From: an uncultured Ruminiclostridium sp.
GTDB lineage: Bacteria; Bacillota; Clostridia; Oscillospirales; Ruminococcaceae
Length of the DNA: 64,000 nucleotides
Reading direction: 5' to 3'
Assembly (NCBI GenBank): GCA_910579265.1
Contig: CAJTTE010000003.1
Location: forward strand, 124,001 to 188,000
This document shows positions 36,501 through 44,847 of the stretch, one piece after another; the first letter of the stretch is position 1; every line of letters begins with the position of its first letter. Under the pieces are notes generated by a model. The model worked only from the letters and a program-made list of their open reading frames with translations, did no database searches and was not told the origin of the DNA. Made by a program: the position numbers and the translations under genes.

Positions 36501-36723
36501 CGGAGGTTATCTGAACTCCTATAACGATATAAACGGGTGTCAGCTGCTCCTCGGAAAAACGCCTGCCTCAAAAACCCTGATGACGATCGAAAAAGGCGGC
36601 GCCGTAGGAAAACTTCAGATCAAGGGTGAGATACCGTATTCCGCCGGTGTAAACTGGGAAGCATTGTCCGCTTACGGAAAAATCGATGTGGTTATCGCCT
36701 TTGAAGCCGTTTTGACGGAGTGA
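33523..36723 (+). CDS. Secreted multi-domain surface protein (LRR, EF-hand, Cys-rich repeats)
   Basis: This is a 1,066-residue exported protein of unknown target. The signal peptide is at 1-26. Residues 86-186 are a low-complexity Ser/Ala/Asp/Glu/Pro linker. A BspA-type leucine-rich unit (SVFIPDSVKEIGAGAFENC) lies near 190-275. An EF-hand-like DKNMDGELSVEE is at about 328-339, then LRRs with LDCSGN..L at 345-436. Residues 506-846 hold seven C-x-x-C pairs and repeated HW..C....C units that look metal-binding or disulphide-linked. The C-terminal 180 residues form a beta-rich domain (MTIVNNGSSKIAINVTGYAS). There is no LPXTG or membrane anchor. AAAGGAG precedes the ATG. Adhesion or carbohydrate binding is only a guess. 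Confidence 0.85.
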   Translation: MKKRIISTVVAISLAVTFMFGVFPSFRESRSDPFSEADEAEGEYIIEQGADWKLYNNGKLVILTDAGMSDWMSFLKSAGVGGETVSSALDTGPDTVIAAGTETEAGDINDPEGSAPDIAAAGASDMYNTGSSGENERTDESAADTSDVLETPDSEDGASDASASGDVPIPENTGEPENDAPTPENELAANIKKIVFGEGVSLIPEAFFADRYSGVESVFIPDSVKEIGAGAFENCISLGSVTISGEVLPRIGSDVFTGCKFIAEGTKAVKVSEAALEALYSDGAERDDWKDYISFIFTDGGSDLTIKIDETNFPDKNFRAIAASEMIDKNMDGELSVEEISLVTDLNLSGKDISDLEGIGFFTSLKTLDCSGNGLTSLNLKENIELEALDCSGNLLTYIDLGALSRLTCLNCGNNRLVALDISRDADMEELTVECTDNRFRIEGCSGEFSLHELPEGFDAARASDWSGAEYDGEMISGIKEDGIITYKYDCGGITAEFVIEYLNRHKLEEVAIKDATCTEEGYGVEDESLSAFLRCIICEKTFADKEGTREIAVTVIPAGHDESGGYQCDSHSHKKLCKRCGESIETGEHRYDAEGICGVCGYEKPDERPSSCPHNMVKHEYSAPSCTEPGTVEYWNCTVCLKYFGNETGSAEITDILSLIIPAAGHITEKAEGRPASCHGGGNLEYYVCRSCGMCFFDEAAENEIKDISETVIPSLPHSFETLKYDSHYHWYGCSNEGCEENLEPVEHDYEITVNMPSCTQRGTIVYTCKLCGYSKTEVTSEPSDHSYGTDFEYNGSGHWHICQNEDCHETSEAESHIWTANDESSSDVGSISDNGVKSFVCSVCGAIKNETPDPPASDTAAQTPPPEITSENEEKPVEDDPVINVTWPACATVIFNPYNMELGITEKSDGELTLDKNPEPGSAVSGNIISPEMTIVNNGSSKIAINVTGYASAVIKNGNVSEDIPFVGNLPDGEGGIENNAVLLWIEAKGSGGYLNSYNDINGCQLLLGKTPASKTLMTIEKGGAVGKLQIKGEIPYSAGVNWEALSAYGKIDVVIAFEAVLTE

Positions 36724-36989
36724 CGGAATACTTGATTCGGCATTTTCAGGCAATAACGAGGATTGCGCGGCCGGATCGGTTTTTTCGAAAAGCCGCTTTG
36801 TGCTTGCTTACATATGCGCCTCACCAAAACGGATATCCCGCGCCGCAACGGATGCCGCAGCACCGTTATTGTCGGCAGCACCGGTAAAATCCGGGTCTTT
36901 CGTAAGATAACGGAAAAACCTCCGTACTAAAGACTGTCGGAATGTGTAGTTTTTGCCGTCCGAATGATGTTAGCATTTCTTTGACTAAA

Positions 36990-37149
36990 GCTTGTTTGAA
37001 AATAAAGGAAATGACGGATTTTTGATTCCAAATGGTCAGCTTCAAGGAAAAAACGCAGTCAACCCGTCGCTTGACGAGGCTTTTTGACACAGAGGATGAC
37101 CCTTTGGGAGCGAAAAGACGACGTTTCCGATTTTTCAAACAGGCCTTGA
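36990..37149 (+). repeat. R5 element, copy B
   Basis: 160-bp copy, same orientation as copy A at 4354, with ends GCTTGTTTGAAAAT and ATTTTTCAAACAGGCCTT. It lies downstream of the surface-protein gene. Confidence 0.85.
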
Positions 37150-37263
37150 TGCCGTGCGGTCGTTTTATCATGCCTTGCGGCGAACCCCGTATTTTTCTCT
37201 TTACGCGTATGATGTTTAACCGGTCTTTTCGAAAAACATGAAACTCTTATAAAAATATAAGCA

Positions 37264-37307
37264 AAATTCCCCCGCAGGCCCATCGGCCGTGGCAGGGGGA
37301 ATTTTTT
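37264..37307 (+). terminator. Rho-independent terminator
   Basis: AATTCCCCC pairs with GGGGGAATT around a GC-rich loop and is followed by TTTTTT. It may end transcription of the surface protein gene 540 bases upstream, reading through the R5 copy. The reverse strand also has a short T-run, so it may act both ways. Confidence 0.7.
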
Positions 37308-37486
37308 ATCGGTTTTATATCAGCACTCAATTTAAAATTTCTTGTGATAAGCGGACCCGCGCTTTAAAAGGCGGGATCTTTTTTAATACTGTTTTACCGG
37401 AATATGATTATTCGTTTGCGTCTGTAAAAAACGGAAATTAAAATTCCTCATCATTTCAGCAAAAAACAATATTTCCGGATAAGCCG

Positions 37487-37894
37487 TTACTTTCTTCTGC
37501 GTGCGGCCATGGCAGTAAGACCGGCAGCCGCAGCGCCAAGAGCGGTAAATCCTATTGCTACACCTGTTCCGGGGTTGTTCTGACCTGCGTTGCCTACGAT
37601 GGATGTGGTAGTTACCTCAATAACGGTGGTTTCGACCGCGCTGGTCAGATCGGCAGATGTGGACTCGTCGGGAGAAACCTCAGTAACGGAACTGTCGGCA
37701 GTATCGGCGGGAACGTCGCCTGTTCCGGTTCCGTTATCGCCGCCCAGGATATCGCCTGCGGCGTCTCCTGCCCCGTCGATTATATCTTCCGCGCCGCTCT
37801 CAACTCCGTCTACAATATCTCCGACCGCAAAAGCAGAAGTGCTTAAAGCCAGAGCCGCAACGGAAACAGCCAGGATATATCTTATTTTTTTCAT
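37487..37894 (-). CDS. Small cell-wall-anchored protein with NPGTG sorting motif
   Basis: This is a 135-residue exported protein. The signal peptide is at 1-23 (ending STSAFA). The mature part is a Gly/Asp/Thr/Ser-rich, acidic stretch. The C-terminus has NPGTG, a hydrophobic helix (VAIGFTALGAAAAGLTAMA) and the basic tail RRRK, the layout of a sortase substrate with a non-LPXTG motif. AAAGG lies upstream of the ATG. No sortase gene is in the window. It may be a spacer or surface-coat protein; function is unknown. A family of similar short proteins exists in Ruminococcus-like bacteria, by memory. Confidence 0.82.
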   Translation of the reverse strand: MKKIRYILAVSVAALALSTSAFAVGDIVDGVESGAEDIIDGAGDAAGDILGGDNGTGTGDVPADTADSSVTEVSPDESTSADLTSAVETTVIEVTTTSIVGNAGQNNPGTGVAIGFTALGAAAAGLTAMAARRRK

Positions 37895-38227
37895 TTTCCT
37901 TACCTTTCCTTTCTGATTGAATATGTCCGCGCTTTTTTATTATAGCGCGGCGCGGCAGTTTGAAAAAATCTAAAAAAAGATCCCTTCAAAATGCCTTTTT
38001 TCGGTATTGGGATAAAAACTCCCGATACTATTATCTGAAAGAAAAAGAATAATATAAGTGAAAAAATAAAACGGGAAAATATGGCAAAAAAATAAATAAA
38101 CCGACCGTTCTTCAAAAATAAAAAATAAAAATATGAATTATCGTCTTAAGGATAAGGCGTGAAGCCCTGTTTGTCACCCGGAGGCAAATAACCAGATACG
38201 CGCCGCAAAAACGGGAAAGGTTTTTGT

Positions 38228-38404
38228 AAGGCAATACCGCACAATGATTGGGTGTGAATTGCGCAGTCAGTTTTTTCGTCAGCTTGCATAAATCGGGCGC
38301 AGGGATACTGACGTATTTCAAGGTAAATTTGTGTAAGCTGACGGAAAATATGCAAGCAAGACGCACGCAAAGCCGTCAGGCGGTCATTGTGCGGTATTGC
38401 CTTA
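38228..38404 (+). repeat. R2 element, copy E
   Basis: About 177-bp copy in the same orientation as copy A, with perfect ends AAGGCAATACCGCACAATGA and TCATTGTGCGGTATTGCCTT. It abuts the T-run side of the terminator of the zinc-ribbon gene. Confidence 0.88.
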
Positions 38405-38440
38405 AAAAGGCGCCTTCTGCGTTTGAACAGAAGGCGCGCC
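38404..38440 (-). terminator. Rho-independent terminator after the zinc-ribbon gene
   Basis: On the minus strand GGCGCGCCTTCTG pairs with CAGAAGGCGCC across an 8-base loop, followed by TTTTT. It ends the minus-strand operon and is immediately followed by an R2 element. Confidence 0.85.
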
Positions 38441-38455
38441 GTAATATGTCCTTTT

Positions 38456-38863
38456 TTATTCCGCTGAGGGGATATTCATTTCGTTTTCATTTTCGTTGAC
38501 CCCCTCAACCTCCGCGGCAAGCCTTCTGCCGCAGTGGGAGCAGTATGCGTTTTTAAGCTTAAGTGTTCTGCCGCACTGCGGGCAGTGCATAAGGCCCATT
38601 ATGTCGTCTATTCTTCTTTCGAGCGCCGCTATTCTCTTACGAGTACCGTCTATCTGAACCGTCATAGCCGCAATTTCCTCGGTATCCTCGTTACCGTTCT
38701 TGCACATAAGATAAACCGCCGCGCCCAGCTCGCGGTACTGTCCGGCCAAAAGCTTTTTCAATGCGGCGCTGGAAAGCTTCAGCATCGAAACTCTGTAGCC
38801 CTCGTCGGCTTTTTTGATGGCTGCTTCGGTAATTTCTCTGATAGTCTCAAAAATCTCCGTCAT
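38456..38863 (-). CDS. Small zinc-ribbon protein
   Basis: A 135-residue soluble protein. Residues 1-90 are helical (EIFETIREITEAAIKKADEG, then coiled coil ending ALERRIDDIM). The C-terminus is a zinc ribbon with CPQCGR and CSHCGR about 14 residues apart, followed by an acidic Asn/Glu tail. The ATG at 38863 has AGGAAGG upstream; the longer frame into the preceding gene is not used. It lies 47 nt after the MBL gene. Function unknown; many Clostridia carry such helical zinc-ribbon proteins. Confidence 0.8.
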   Translation of the reverse strand: MTEIFETIREITEAAIKKADEGYRVSMLKLSSAALKKLLAGQYRELGAAVYLMCKNGNEDTEEIAAMTVQIDGTRKRIAALERRIDDIMGLMHCPQCGRTLKLKNAYCSHCGRRLAAEVEGVNENENEMNIPSAE

Positions 38864-38910
38864 TATTTGTAACCTTCCTTTCAAAATTCGGCGCAGCCGA
38901 AATTGTTTGT

Positions 38911-39525
38911 TCAAAAATAAGGGTTGCACTCCTTCTCGCGTGAAAGCGTGCTTTCCTCGCCGTGCCCGCAATAAAGCCTGTAATCGCCCTCAAGCTCCTT
39001 AAGCCTTTTGATGCTGCTTCTCTGTTGCGATGCATCTCCCGAATACAGATCCGTCCTGCCTACCGAGCCTTTGAAAACGGTATCGCCGGTAAACATGATC
39101 CCGTCGCCCACATAACATACGCTGCCCCTGCTGTGACCGGGAGTTGCCATGACCGTCAGCTTCTCGTCTCCCAGAAAAATCTCCTGCCCCTCCTCCAGAA
39201 GCACGTCGGCAGCGGTGGGATTAAAAGGGATAAAGGGCGCCAAAAACGCTCCGGATTTTCTTATATCTGAAAGCATACATTCATCCTGGCGGCCGATATA
39301 AACCTTTGCCCCGTAACGCTCCCTAAGAAACTGCACCGCTCCCGTATGATCAAAATGCCCGTGAGTAAGCAGTATGTCGGTAAGTCTTACGCCCATTGCG
39401 TCAATACGTGAAGCAATTGCTTCGCCTTCTGCTCCCGGATCGACAACCGCCGCCTTATCTCCCCCGAATTCTATGATAAAGCAGTTTTCCGAAAGCTCGC
39501 CTACGCTAAGCGCCGTAATCCTCAT
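38911..39525 (-). CDS. MBL-fold metallohydrolase (glyoxalase II-like)
   Basis: A 204-residue metallo-beta-lactamase-fold hydrolase. The metal-binding motif THGHFDH is at 54-60, with further ligands in TPGHSRGS and FTGDTVF and the final CGHGEEST. The length and pattern are of the short YcbL/YqgX-type glyoxalase II group. It begins 2 nt after the rel stop, so it is in the same operon, an arrangement frequent in Clostridia. The substrate is not known; thioester hydrolysis is likely. Confidence 0.9.
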   Translation of the reverse strand: MRITALSVGELSENCFIIEFGGDKAAVVDPGAEGEAIASRIDAMGVRLTDILLTHGHFDHTGAVQFLRERYGAKVYIGRQDECMLSDIRKSGAFLAPFIPFNPTAADVLLEEGQEIFLGDEKLTVMATPGHSRGSVCYVGDGIMFTGDTVFKGSVGRTDLYSGDASQQRSSIKRLKELEGDYRLYCGHGEESTLSREKECNPYF

Positions 39526-39527
39526 AA

Positions 39528-41702
39528 CTATTTACCTGTCCTCTCTACGGTGACGACTCCCTCGATCTTCTTGAGCTTGACCACCAGATTCTTAAGCTGT
39601 TCTACTCCGCCTATCTCTAAAGTGACCGAGATGCTTGCATTCCCGTTTTTTAAATTGTGAGCATTGATTTCATGGATAGGTATGCGGCTTGCCGAAATAG
39701 CTGTGGTAATATCCGCAATAAGCGAGTTCCTATCCTGAGCGACTATATCAAGTATGGCTTCATATATGGCTTTGGCGCTTGCGGCCCACTTAACGCTGAT
39801 CCATCTTTCGCTGTTAGCCGGATTGCTCTGCTGCTCGGTAACGTTTTTGCAGTCCAGCTTGTGTACCGAAACCCCGAAGCCCCTTGTGACAAATCCTATT
39901 ATATCATCTCCGGGAAGCGGATTGCAGCAGCGCGCAAATCTGACGTCGCATCCTTCGATACCGTCCACGATAACTCCGCTGCTCTGTTTTCGCGCTATGT
40001 TATCGCTGATTGTATCGGAAATATTTATCTGAACCGGTTCCTCGGGCGGTTTCTGAAGCTTGAGATATTCCTCCTTTGTTTTCTGCATTATCTTGCTTAA
40101 TGCAACTCCGCCATATCCTATGGCGGCATAGAAATCGTCCACATTGTCAAAATGCTGCCGCTTTGCCACCTGAAGAAGAAATTCGTCGTCCGGAACGATG
40201 CTGTTTCTCCGAAGCTCTGCATCAAAAGCGGTCTTGCCTCTTGTTATATTCTCCGCCCGGCATTCACGCTTGAACCAGGATCTGATCTTCGCCTTAGCCT
40301 CATTGGTTTTGGCTATATCGAGCCAGTGCCTGTTAGGCCCGTAATTAGGGCTGTTTGTGGTCATAACTTCGACTATATCACCGGTTTTAAGCTGATAATC
40401 GAAAGTAGCCATTCTTCCGCCTACCTTGGCTCCCGTCATCCTGTTTCCTACCTGAGTATGGATGGCATATGCGAAATCAATGACGGTAGAGCCGAGCGGA
40501 AGCGTTATAACGTCGCCCTTGGGCGTAAACACATAGACGTCGTCGGGAGCGAGATCTACCTTGACCGCCTCGGCTATCTGTTCAACGTCGTCCGCCTCCT
40601 GCTGCTGATCGAGGATCTGTCTGATCCAGTCAAAGCGCTGTTCGCCCGCGACCTTCTTCCCGCCGATACCCGCCTTGTATTTCCAGTGGGCGGCGATTCC
40701 GTACTGAGCCGTGTTATGCATCTCGAATGTACGTATCTGCACCTCGAAAGGTATCCCCTCTCTTCCTATGACCGTGGTATGAAGAGACTGATACCGGTTA
40801 GGCTTGGGTGTGGCGATATAATCCTTAAAACGGTAAGGGATGGGACGGAACATATCATGGATCACGCCCAGAACATTGTAGCATTCAACTATGGAATGAA
40901 CGATTACCCTGACCGCATATATATCATATATTTCATCCAGGTTTTTTCCCTTTACATAAACCTTTTTGTAAATACTGTAAATGCTCTTGACCCGGCCCTC
41001 GATAACCGGAGGCGGCTGAATATCGGTTATTCTCTCTGCGATACGGCGTTTTATGGTATCGATAAAGCTTTCGCCCTTGTCCTTGCGTGCGGCAAGTGCG
41101 CTTTCCACCTCCTTATAGCCATAAGGATCAAGATAGTAAAGAGAAACATCCTCCATTTCTTCCTTGACGTCGTTCATACCGAGACGGTGGGCTATCGGCG
41201 CATAAAAGCTCATGGTTTCGAGGGAGGTCTTTCTCTGCTTTTCCGGAGGACGGCAGGCTAAGGTACGCATATTATGAAGCCTGTCGGCAAGCTTGATAAT
41301 AATCACACGTATATCCTTGCTCATCGCCATAAGGATCTTACGGATATTTTCCGCATGCTGCTCCTCTTTTGTATTAAGCGGTACCTGACCGATCTTTGTC
41401 ACTCCGTCCACCATAAGCGCAACGTCTTCGCCGAATTTTCTGCGTATGGTATCCAGCTCCACGCCGGTATCCTCCACCACGTCGTGCAGCAGCGCCGCAC
41501 AAATGGTATCCGTATCCATACACATTTCAAGAAGGATATAAGCCACTGCCACCGGATGTGAAATATAAGGCTCTCCGCTGGTCCGGACCTGTCCTTTGTG
41601 AGCATTTTCGGCGAATTCATAAGCCGTCTGTATCTTCTCCGGATCATATTGCTTATCTCCGCTGCGAATGCGCTGCATAAGCATTTCTATAGTATATACC
41701 AT
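39528..41702 (-). CDS. rel: Bifunctional (p)ppGpp synthetase/hydrolase (RelA/SpoT)
   Basis: This 724-residue stringent-response enzyme makes and degrades (p)ppGpp. The hydrolase HD domain shows HPVAVAYILLE, LLHDVVEDTG and ADRLHNMRTL, so hydrolysis should be active. The synthetase domain shows YDIYAVRVIV and NRYQSLHTTVIG. Then come TGS (DVYVFTPKGDVITLPLGSTV), the helical region, the zinc-finger-like CDVRFARCCNPLPGD and the ACT domain at the end. The ATG at 41702 has GGAGG five bases upstream; a TTG four codons earlier is less likely. It heads a group with MBL and zinc-ribbon genes. An R6 element lies just upstream of the leader. Confidence 0.95.
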   Translation of the reverse strand: MVYTIEMLMQRIRSGDKQYDPEKIQTAYEFAENAHKGQVRTSGEPYISHPVAVAYILLEMCMDTDTICAALLHDVVEDTGVELDTIRRKFGEDVALMVDGVTKIGQVPLNTKEEQHAENIRKILMAMSKDIRVIIIKLADRLHNMRTLACRPPEKQRKTSLETMSFYAPIAHRLGMNDVKEEMEDVSLYYLDPYGYKEVESALAARKDKGESFIDTIKRRIAERITDIQPPPVIEGRVKSIYSIYKKVYVKGKNLDEIYDIYAVRVIVHSIVECYNVLGVIHDMFRPIPYRFKDYIATPKPNRYQSLHTTVIGREGIPFEVQIRTFEMHNTAQYGIAAHWKYKAGIGGKKVAGEQRFDWIRQILDQQQEADDVEQIAEAVKVDLAPDDVYVFTPKGDVITLPLGSTVIDFAYAIHTQVGNRMTGAKVGGRMATFDYQLKTGDIVEVMTTNSPNYGPNRHWLDIAKTNEAKAKIRSWFKRECRAENITRGKTAFDAELRRNSIVPDDEFLLQVAKRQHFDNVDDFYAAIGYGGVALSKIMQKTKEEYLKLQKPPEEPVQINISDTISDNIARKQSSGVIVDGIEGCDVRFARCCNPLPGDDIIGFVTRGFGVSVHKLDCKNVTEQQSNPANSERWISVKWAASAKAIYEAILDIVAQDRNSLIADITTAISASRIPIHEINAHNLKNGNASISVTLEIGGVEQLKNLVVKLKKIEGVVTVERTGK

Positions 41703-41732
41703 CCATGCCTCCAAAAATCAAATAGGAATTAT

Positions 41733-41902
41733 AGCGTTCACATAAAAACGATATGCGGATCTTCGAGCATAATCTTGCCGTAGATGAGACAATTTTTTTG
41801 CAGGAATACTATGTATTTCAAAGTATTTCAAAAAATTTCAACTAATTATTAGGAAAGATTTACCGAAAAGCGGTGTGTCGGACGTTATGCAGACACGCTC
41901 TA
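41733..41902 (+). repeat. R6 element, copy B
   Basis: About 170-bp element with inverted ends AGCGTTCACATAAA and TTATGCAGACACGCT. It shares TTGCCGTAG, GTATTTCAAA and GTGTGTCGGAC with copy A at 13860. It ends about 20 bases upstream of the rel ribosome binding site, next to a TATAAT on the minus strand (41727-41732). The rest of the recJ-rel gap (to 42433) shows no gene; apt, often found between these genes, is absent. Confidence 0.75.
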
Positions 41903-42433
41903 ATACCTGATATAACGCGCTGCTCGGATAAATGTGAAAGGTGTTGAAGAAAATCCCGGCCTTCCCGCCGCGCTTTTGCCGCTCTTTTACCGTATATGGC
42001 CGTTTCCCGTTCCCAGGATCCCCGCCTTTCGGAAACGCTTCAGTTGTCTCGGAAAAGGCCCGGCGGCTTCGATCTTTAATGACGACGTCTTAAAGTCGTT
42101 TCCGACAAAACGTCCGATCGTGCCGGAAAATCCGATCTAATACCTGCCCGCATAGGAATGGCGTGTAACTTTTCGAGCAGATTTTACAGAAAATAAGGAA
42201 AGATTCCCCGTATCTGCCGGCGCAAGTCAAGAAATTCCGGCACAGGATGATGCGTTCGGCCATCTGCCCAAAATCGGCGCAAGGTCACGCCGACGGCAAA
42301 GCAAAGGACGAAACGCGGCACATCGGTAAAATATGCCGAAAAGACGCATGCCGTTCCTATGCGGACAGATTCTTATATCAATAAAAAGGAATGTCTGCCG
42401 AAAGCGTCGGCGGAAGGATTCCTTCATTGCCCG

Positions 42434-44461
42434 TTATGCGCCGGCAAGTCTTTCCCTTAGCGCCTTCATAAACCCGCATGTATCAAGATCAACCTTTCCG
42501 GCGACCTTGACGGTTTCTGCCGTGCCCTTGAAATGGTCGAGCCTGATAAGACCCGCGCTCTCAAAAAGATCCAGACTTATACGGAACATACAGTAGTTTA
42601 TGCCTGCGGAAAACGCGGCGTCGGCGCAGGATGAAATGCTTCCGTTCTTTCTGATAATATCATAAACCGTCATCTGAACGCTTCTGTCCGGGATAACTCT
42701 TTTAGCGAGCGAGGCCGGAACGCTTTCCCCGCGGCAGAGCTTTTCATATGCGTCCTCGGCCGCAAAAAATCTATTCTGATCGAAACCGCTGAACCTGATG
42801 TCGGACAGCTTCAGGCTTATCGAACGGTTGCCGTTGTATTCGTTTATATCCGCCGTAACCAGCAGATCCGCCTTATCCCCGCTGCGATATCCGAAGCTTT
42901 CATAATCCGAACGAAAATTCAGCACCTTAAATTCCCGCCCTCCGAAGTCAACGTTAAAGGCAAGGTATTTCCCGTCCTTTAAAGGACGCATCGATTTTAT
43001 GATACAGCCCGGCATATGTAGAAGCGGAGCAGGATTCGATACGCCGAAGGGCTGAAAAAAGTCCAGATCTTCGATATTTTTCGTATTAAGATCATCCGGA
43101 TACACCGACATTTCCGCCACGCTGCTATCCTTAGGCATATCGGCGTACTTTCCCGCGGCATAGCCGTTGACCTTTTCCGTAAACTCCGTTATTTTAGACG
43201 CCTCAAGCGTAAGCCCGGCAGCTGCGGTATGTCCGCCGAATTTTATAAGGCAGTCGGAAAGCTCGGTAAGCATATCAAAAAGCGAAAAGCCTTCGATGCT
43301 CCTTGCGCTTCCTCTTGCCGTTTCTCCCTCTTCGGTAATAACGATAACCGGCTTACCGAATCTGTTAAGAAGCTTTGAAGCTACTATTCCGATGACTCCG
43401 TGACTCCAGCCCTTCCCGCTTATTACGACTATTCTTGATTTTATAAGCAGCGGATCTTCATTTATTTTTACGCTTATTTCCTCAAGTATTCTTTTTTCCT
43501 CGTCCTGCCTCTTCATATTGAGCAGCGTAAGATTTTCAGCCATTTTATCATACATTTTCGGATTATCGGACAAAAAGAGTTCCGCCGCTTCTTTGGCGTG
43601 CGAAAACCGTCCCGCCGCATTTATACGCGGACACAAGGTAAATGCCGCCGTAACCGAAGAAACCTCGTCGTCCTCGTCGATGCCGCACTGTCTGAGCAGT
43701 GAATGAAGTCCTCCGTTTTCGGTTACCGAAAGGCTTGAAAGACCGCTTCTTACTATGACCCTGTTCTCTCCTGTAAGAGGAACTAAATCTCCTACCGTTC
43801 CGATCGCCGCAAAATCTCCCCAGTTTTCAAGCACGCTCTGAATATCGCCTTCAAGGGCCATTACCAGCTTAAGCGCTACTCCGCAGCCTGCAAGCTCCTT
43901 ACATCCGCTGAGATCATCTATCCGGTGAGGATCGACAACGGCTCTGGCCTGAGGAAGTATATCAGGGACCTGATGATGATCGGTAATAACAAGCTCCATA
44001 CCCTTACTGCGGATATAATCCGCCTCTTTAACTGCGGATATACCGTTATCAACGGTCACTATAAGCCTTGTACCCGATTCGCATATACGGTCGATGGCGC
44101 TGAGGTTAAGACCGTATCCCTCCTCCCGGGAAGGAATATACCAGTCAGCCTCCGCTCCTATAGCCTCCAGATACCCGTACAGTATTACGGTAGCCGTAAC
44201 TCCGTCACAGTCATAGTCGCCGTAAACGGTTATCTTATCTCCGTTGTCAACCGCCTCGTTGATAGCCTCGACGGCCTTATCCATATCCGCTATTTCAAAG
44301 GGCGAGCTGATTTCATCGTTGTTGAAAAAACTATCCGCTTCCTCTCTTGACGATATGCCTCTGTTTAAAAGCAGCCTTGCGGCAAATTCGCTGATACCGC
44401 ACTCCTTCGCCAGTTCTTTGACGGTCTCGGGATCCTGCTTTCTTATACTCCATTTTTTCAT
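42434..44461 (-). CDS. recJ: Single-stranded-DNA exonuclease RecJ
   Basis: This 675-residue 5'-3' ssDNA exonuclease acts in recombination and mismatch repair. DHH-phosphoesterase motifs are VYGDYDCDGVTAT near 78-90, VTVDNGIS, ITDHHQVPD near 158, and NAAGRF. The DHHA1 part has GWSHGVIGIVASKLLNRFGK and GGHTAAAGLT. The C-terminal OB-like and winged regions follow (GKYLAFNVDFGGREFKVLNF). It is somewhat shorter than the longest Firmicute RecJ. A good promoter lies just upstream. Confidence 0.95.
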   Translation of the reverse strand: MKKWSIRKQDPETVKELAKECGISEFAARLLLNRGISSREEADSFFNNDEISSPFEIADMDKAVEAINEAVDNGDKITVYGDYDCDGVTATVILYGYLEAIGAEADWYIPSREEGYGLNLSAIDRICESGTRLIVTVDNGISAVKEADYIRSKGMELVITDHHQVPDILPQARAVVDPHRIDDLSGCKELAGCGVALKLVMALEGDIQSVLENWGDFAAIGTVGDLVPLTGENRVIVRSGLSSLSVTENGGLHSLLRQCGIDEDDEVSSVTAAFTLCPRINAAGRFSHAKEAAELFLSDNPKMYDKMAENLTLLNMKRQDEEKRILEEISVKINEDPLLIKSRIVVISGKGWSHGVIGIVASKLLNRFGKPVIVITEEGETARGSARSIEGFSLFDMLTELSDCLIKFGGHTAAAGLTLEASKITEFTEKVNGYAAGKYADMPKDSSVAEMSVYPDDLNTKNIEDLDFFQPFGVSNPAPLLHMPGCIIKSMRPLKDGKYLAFNVDFGGREFKVLNFRSDYESFGYRSGDKADLLVTADINEYNGNRSISLKLSDIRFSGFDQNRFFAAEDAYEKLCRGESVPASLAKRVIPDRSVQMTVYDIIRKNGSISSCADAAFSAGINYCMFRISLDLFESAGLIRLDHFKGTAETVKVAGKVDLDTCGFMKALRERLAGA

Positions 44462-44504
44462 GCTTAAACCCGTTCCAATATTTTTTACATTCTTATCCGA
44501 TCAT

Positions 44505-44533
44505 ATTATACTACTTTTTGAAAAAAATGGCAA
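44505..44533 (-). promoter_or_regulatory. Sigma-A-type promoter for recJ
   Basis: On the minus strand TTGCCA, a 17-base spacer and a perfect TATAAT lie about 45 bases before the recJ ATG. Confidence 0.8.
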
Positions 44534-44847
44534 GGGGGTGACCGATACGGGAAATAAACGGTTAAAAACCTATTGCCTTCATATACACATGATCTGCAAA
44601 ACGCTTTGATCTTTCAGAAGGAAAAGAAATATTCCGGGACCGGCAGAGGAAGAATTTATTTTGATGTCTGAGAACATTGTACCGATTCAGGAGAATCCCT
44701 AAGCTTTACCGCGCTCCTTTCCGGCATAATAACCTCAAACAAAGTAAAATAAAAAAATTATTTTAATGCCTGAGAACATTGCAGCGTTTTTTAAATGCAT
44801 AGTATCAGCCGCGCTTATCTTTTACGGTATAATATACATTCATCCGA
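44534..44847. other. Intergenic, two short similar segments
   Basis: No gene. TGTCTGAGAACATTG near 44664 and TGCCTGAGAACATTG near 44768 are a short imperfect direct repeat about 100 bases apart, each preceded by TTATTTT/ATTTTAA. No function is apparent. Confidence 0.4.

Noticed and set aside
37351..37386. Second terminator-like hairpin after 37307
   Set aside because: CCCGC/GCGGG stem with a T-run on the plus strand, but no plus-strand gene ends nearby and the stem is short and mismatched.
40152..41261. 369-codon plus-strand frame over rel
   Set aside because: Shadow of the rel coding strand; the minus frame carries all RelA/SpoT motifs.
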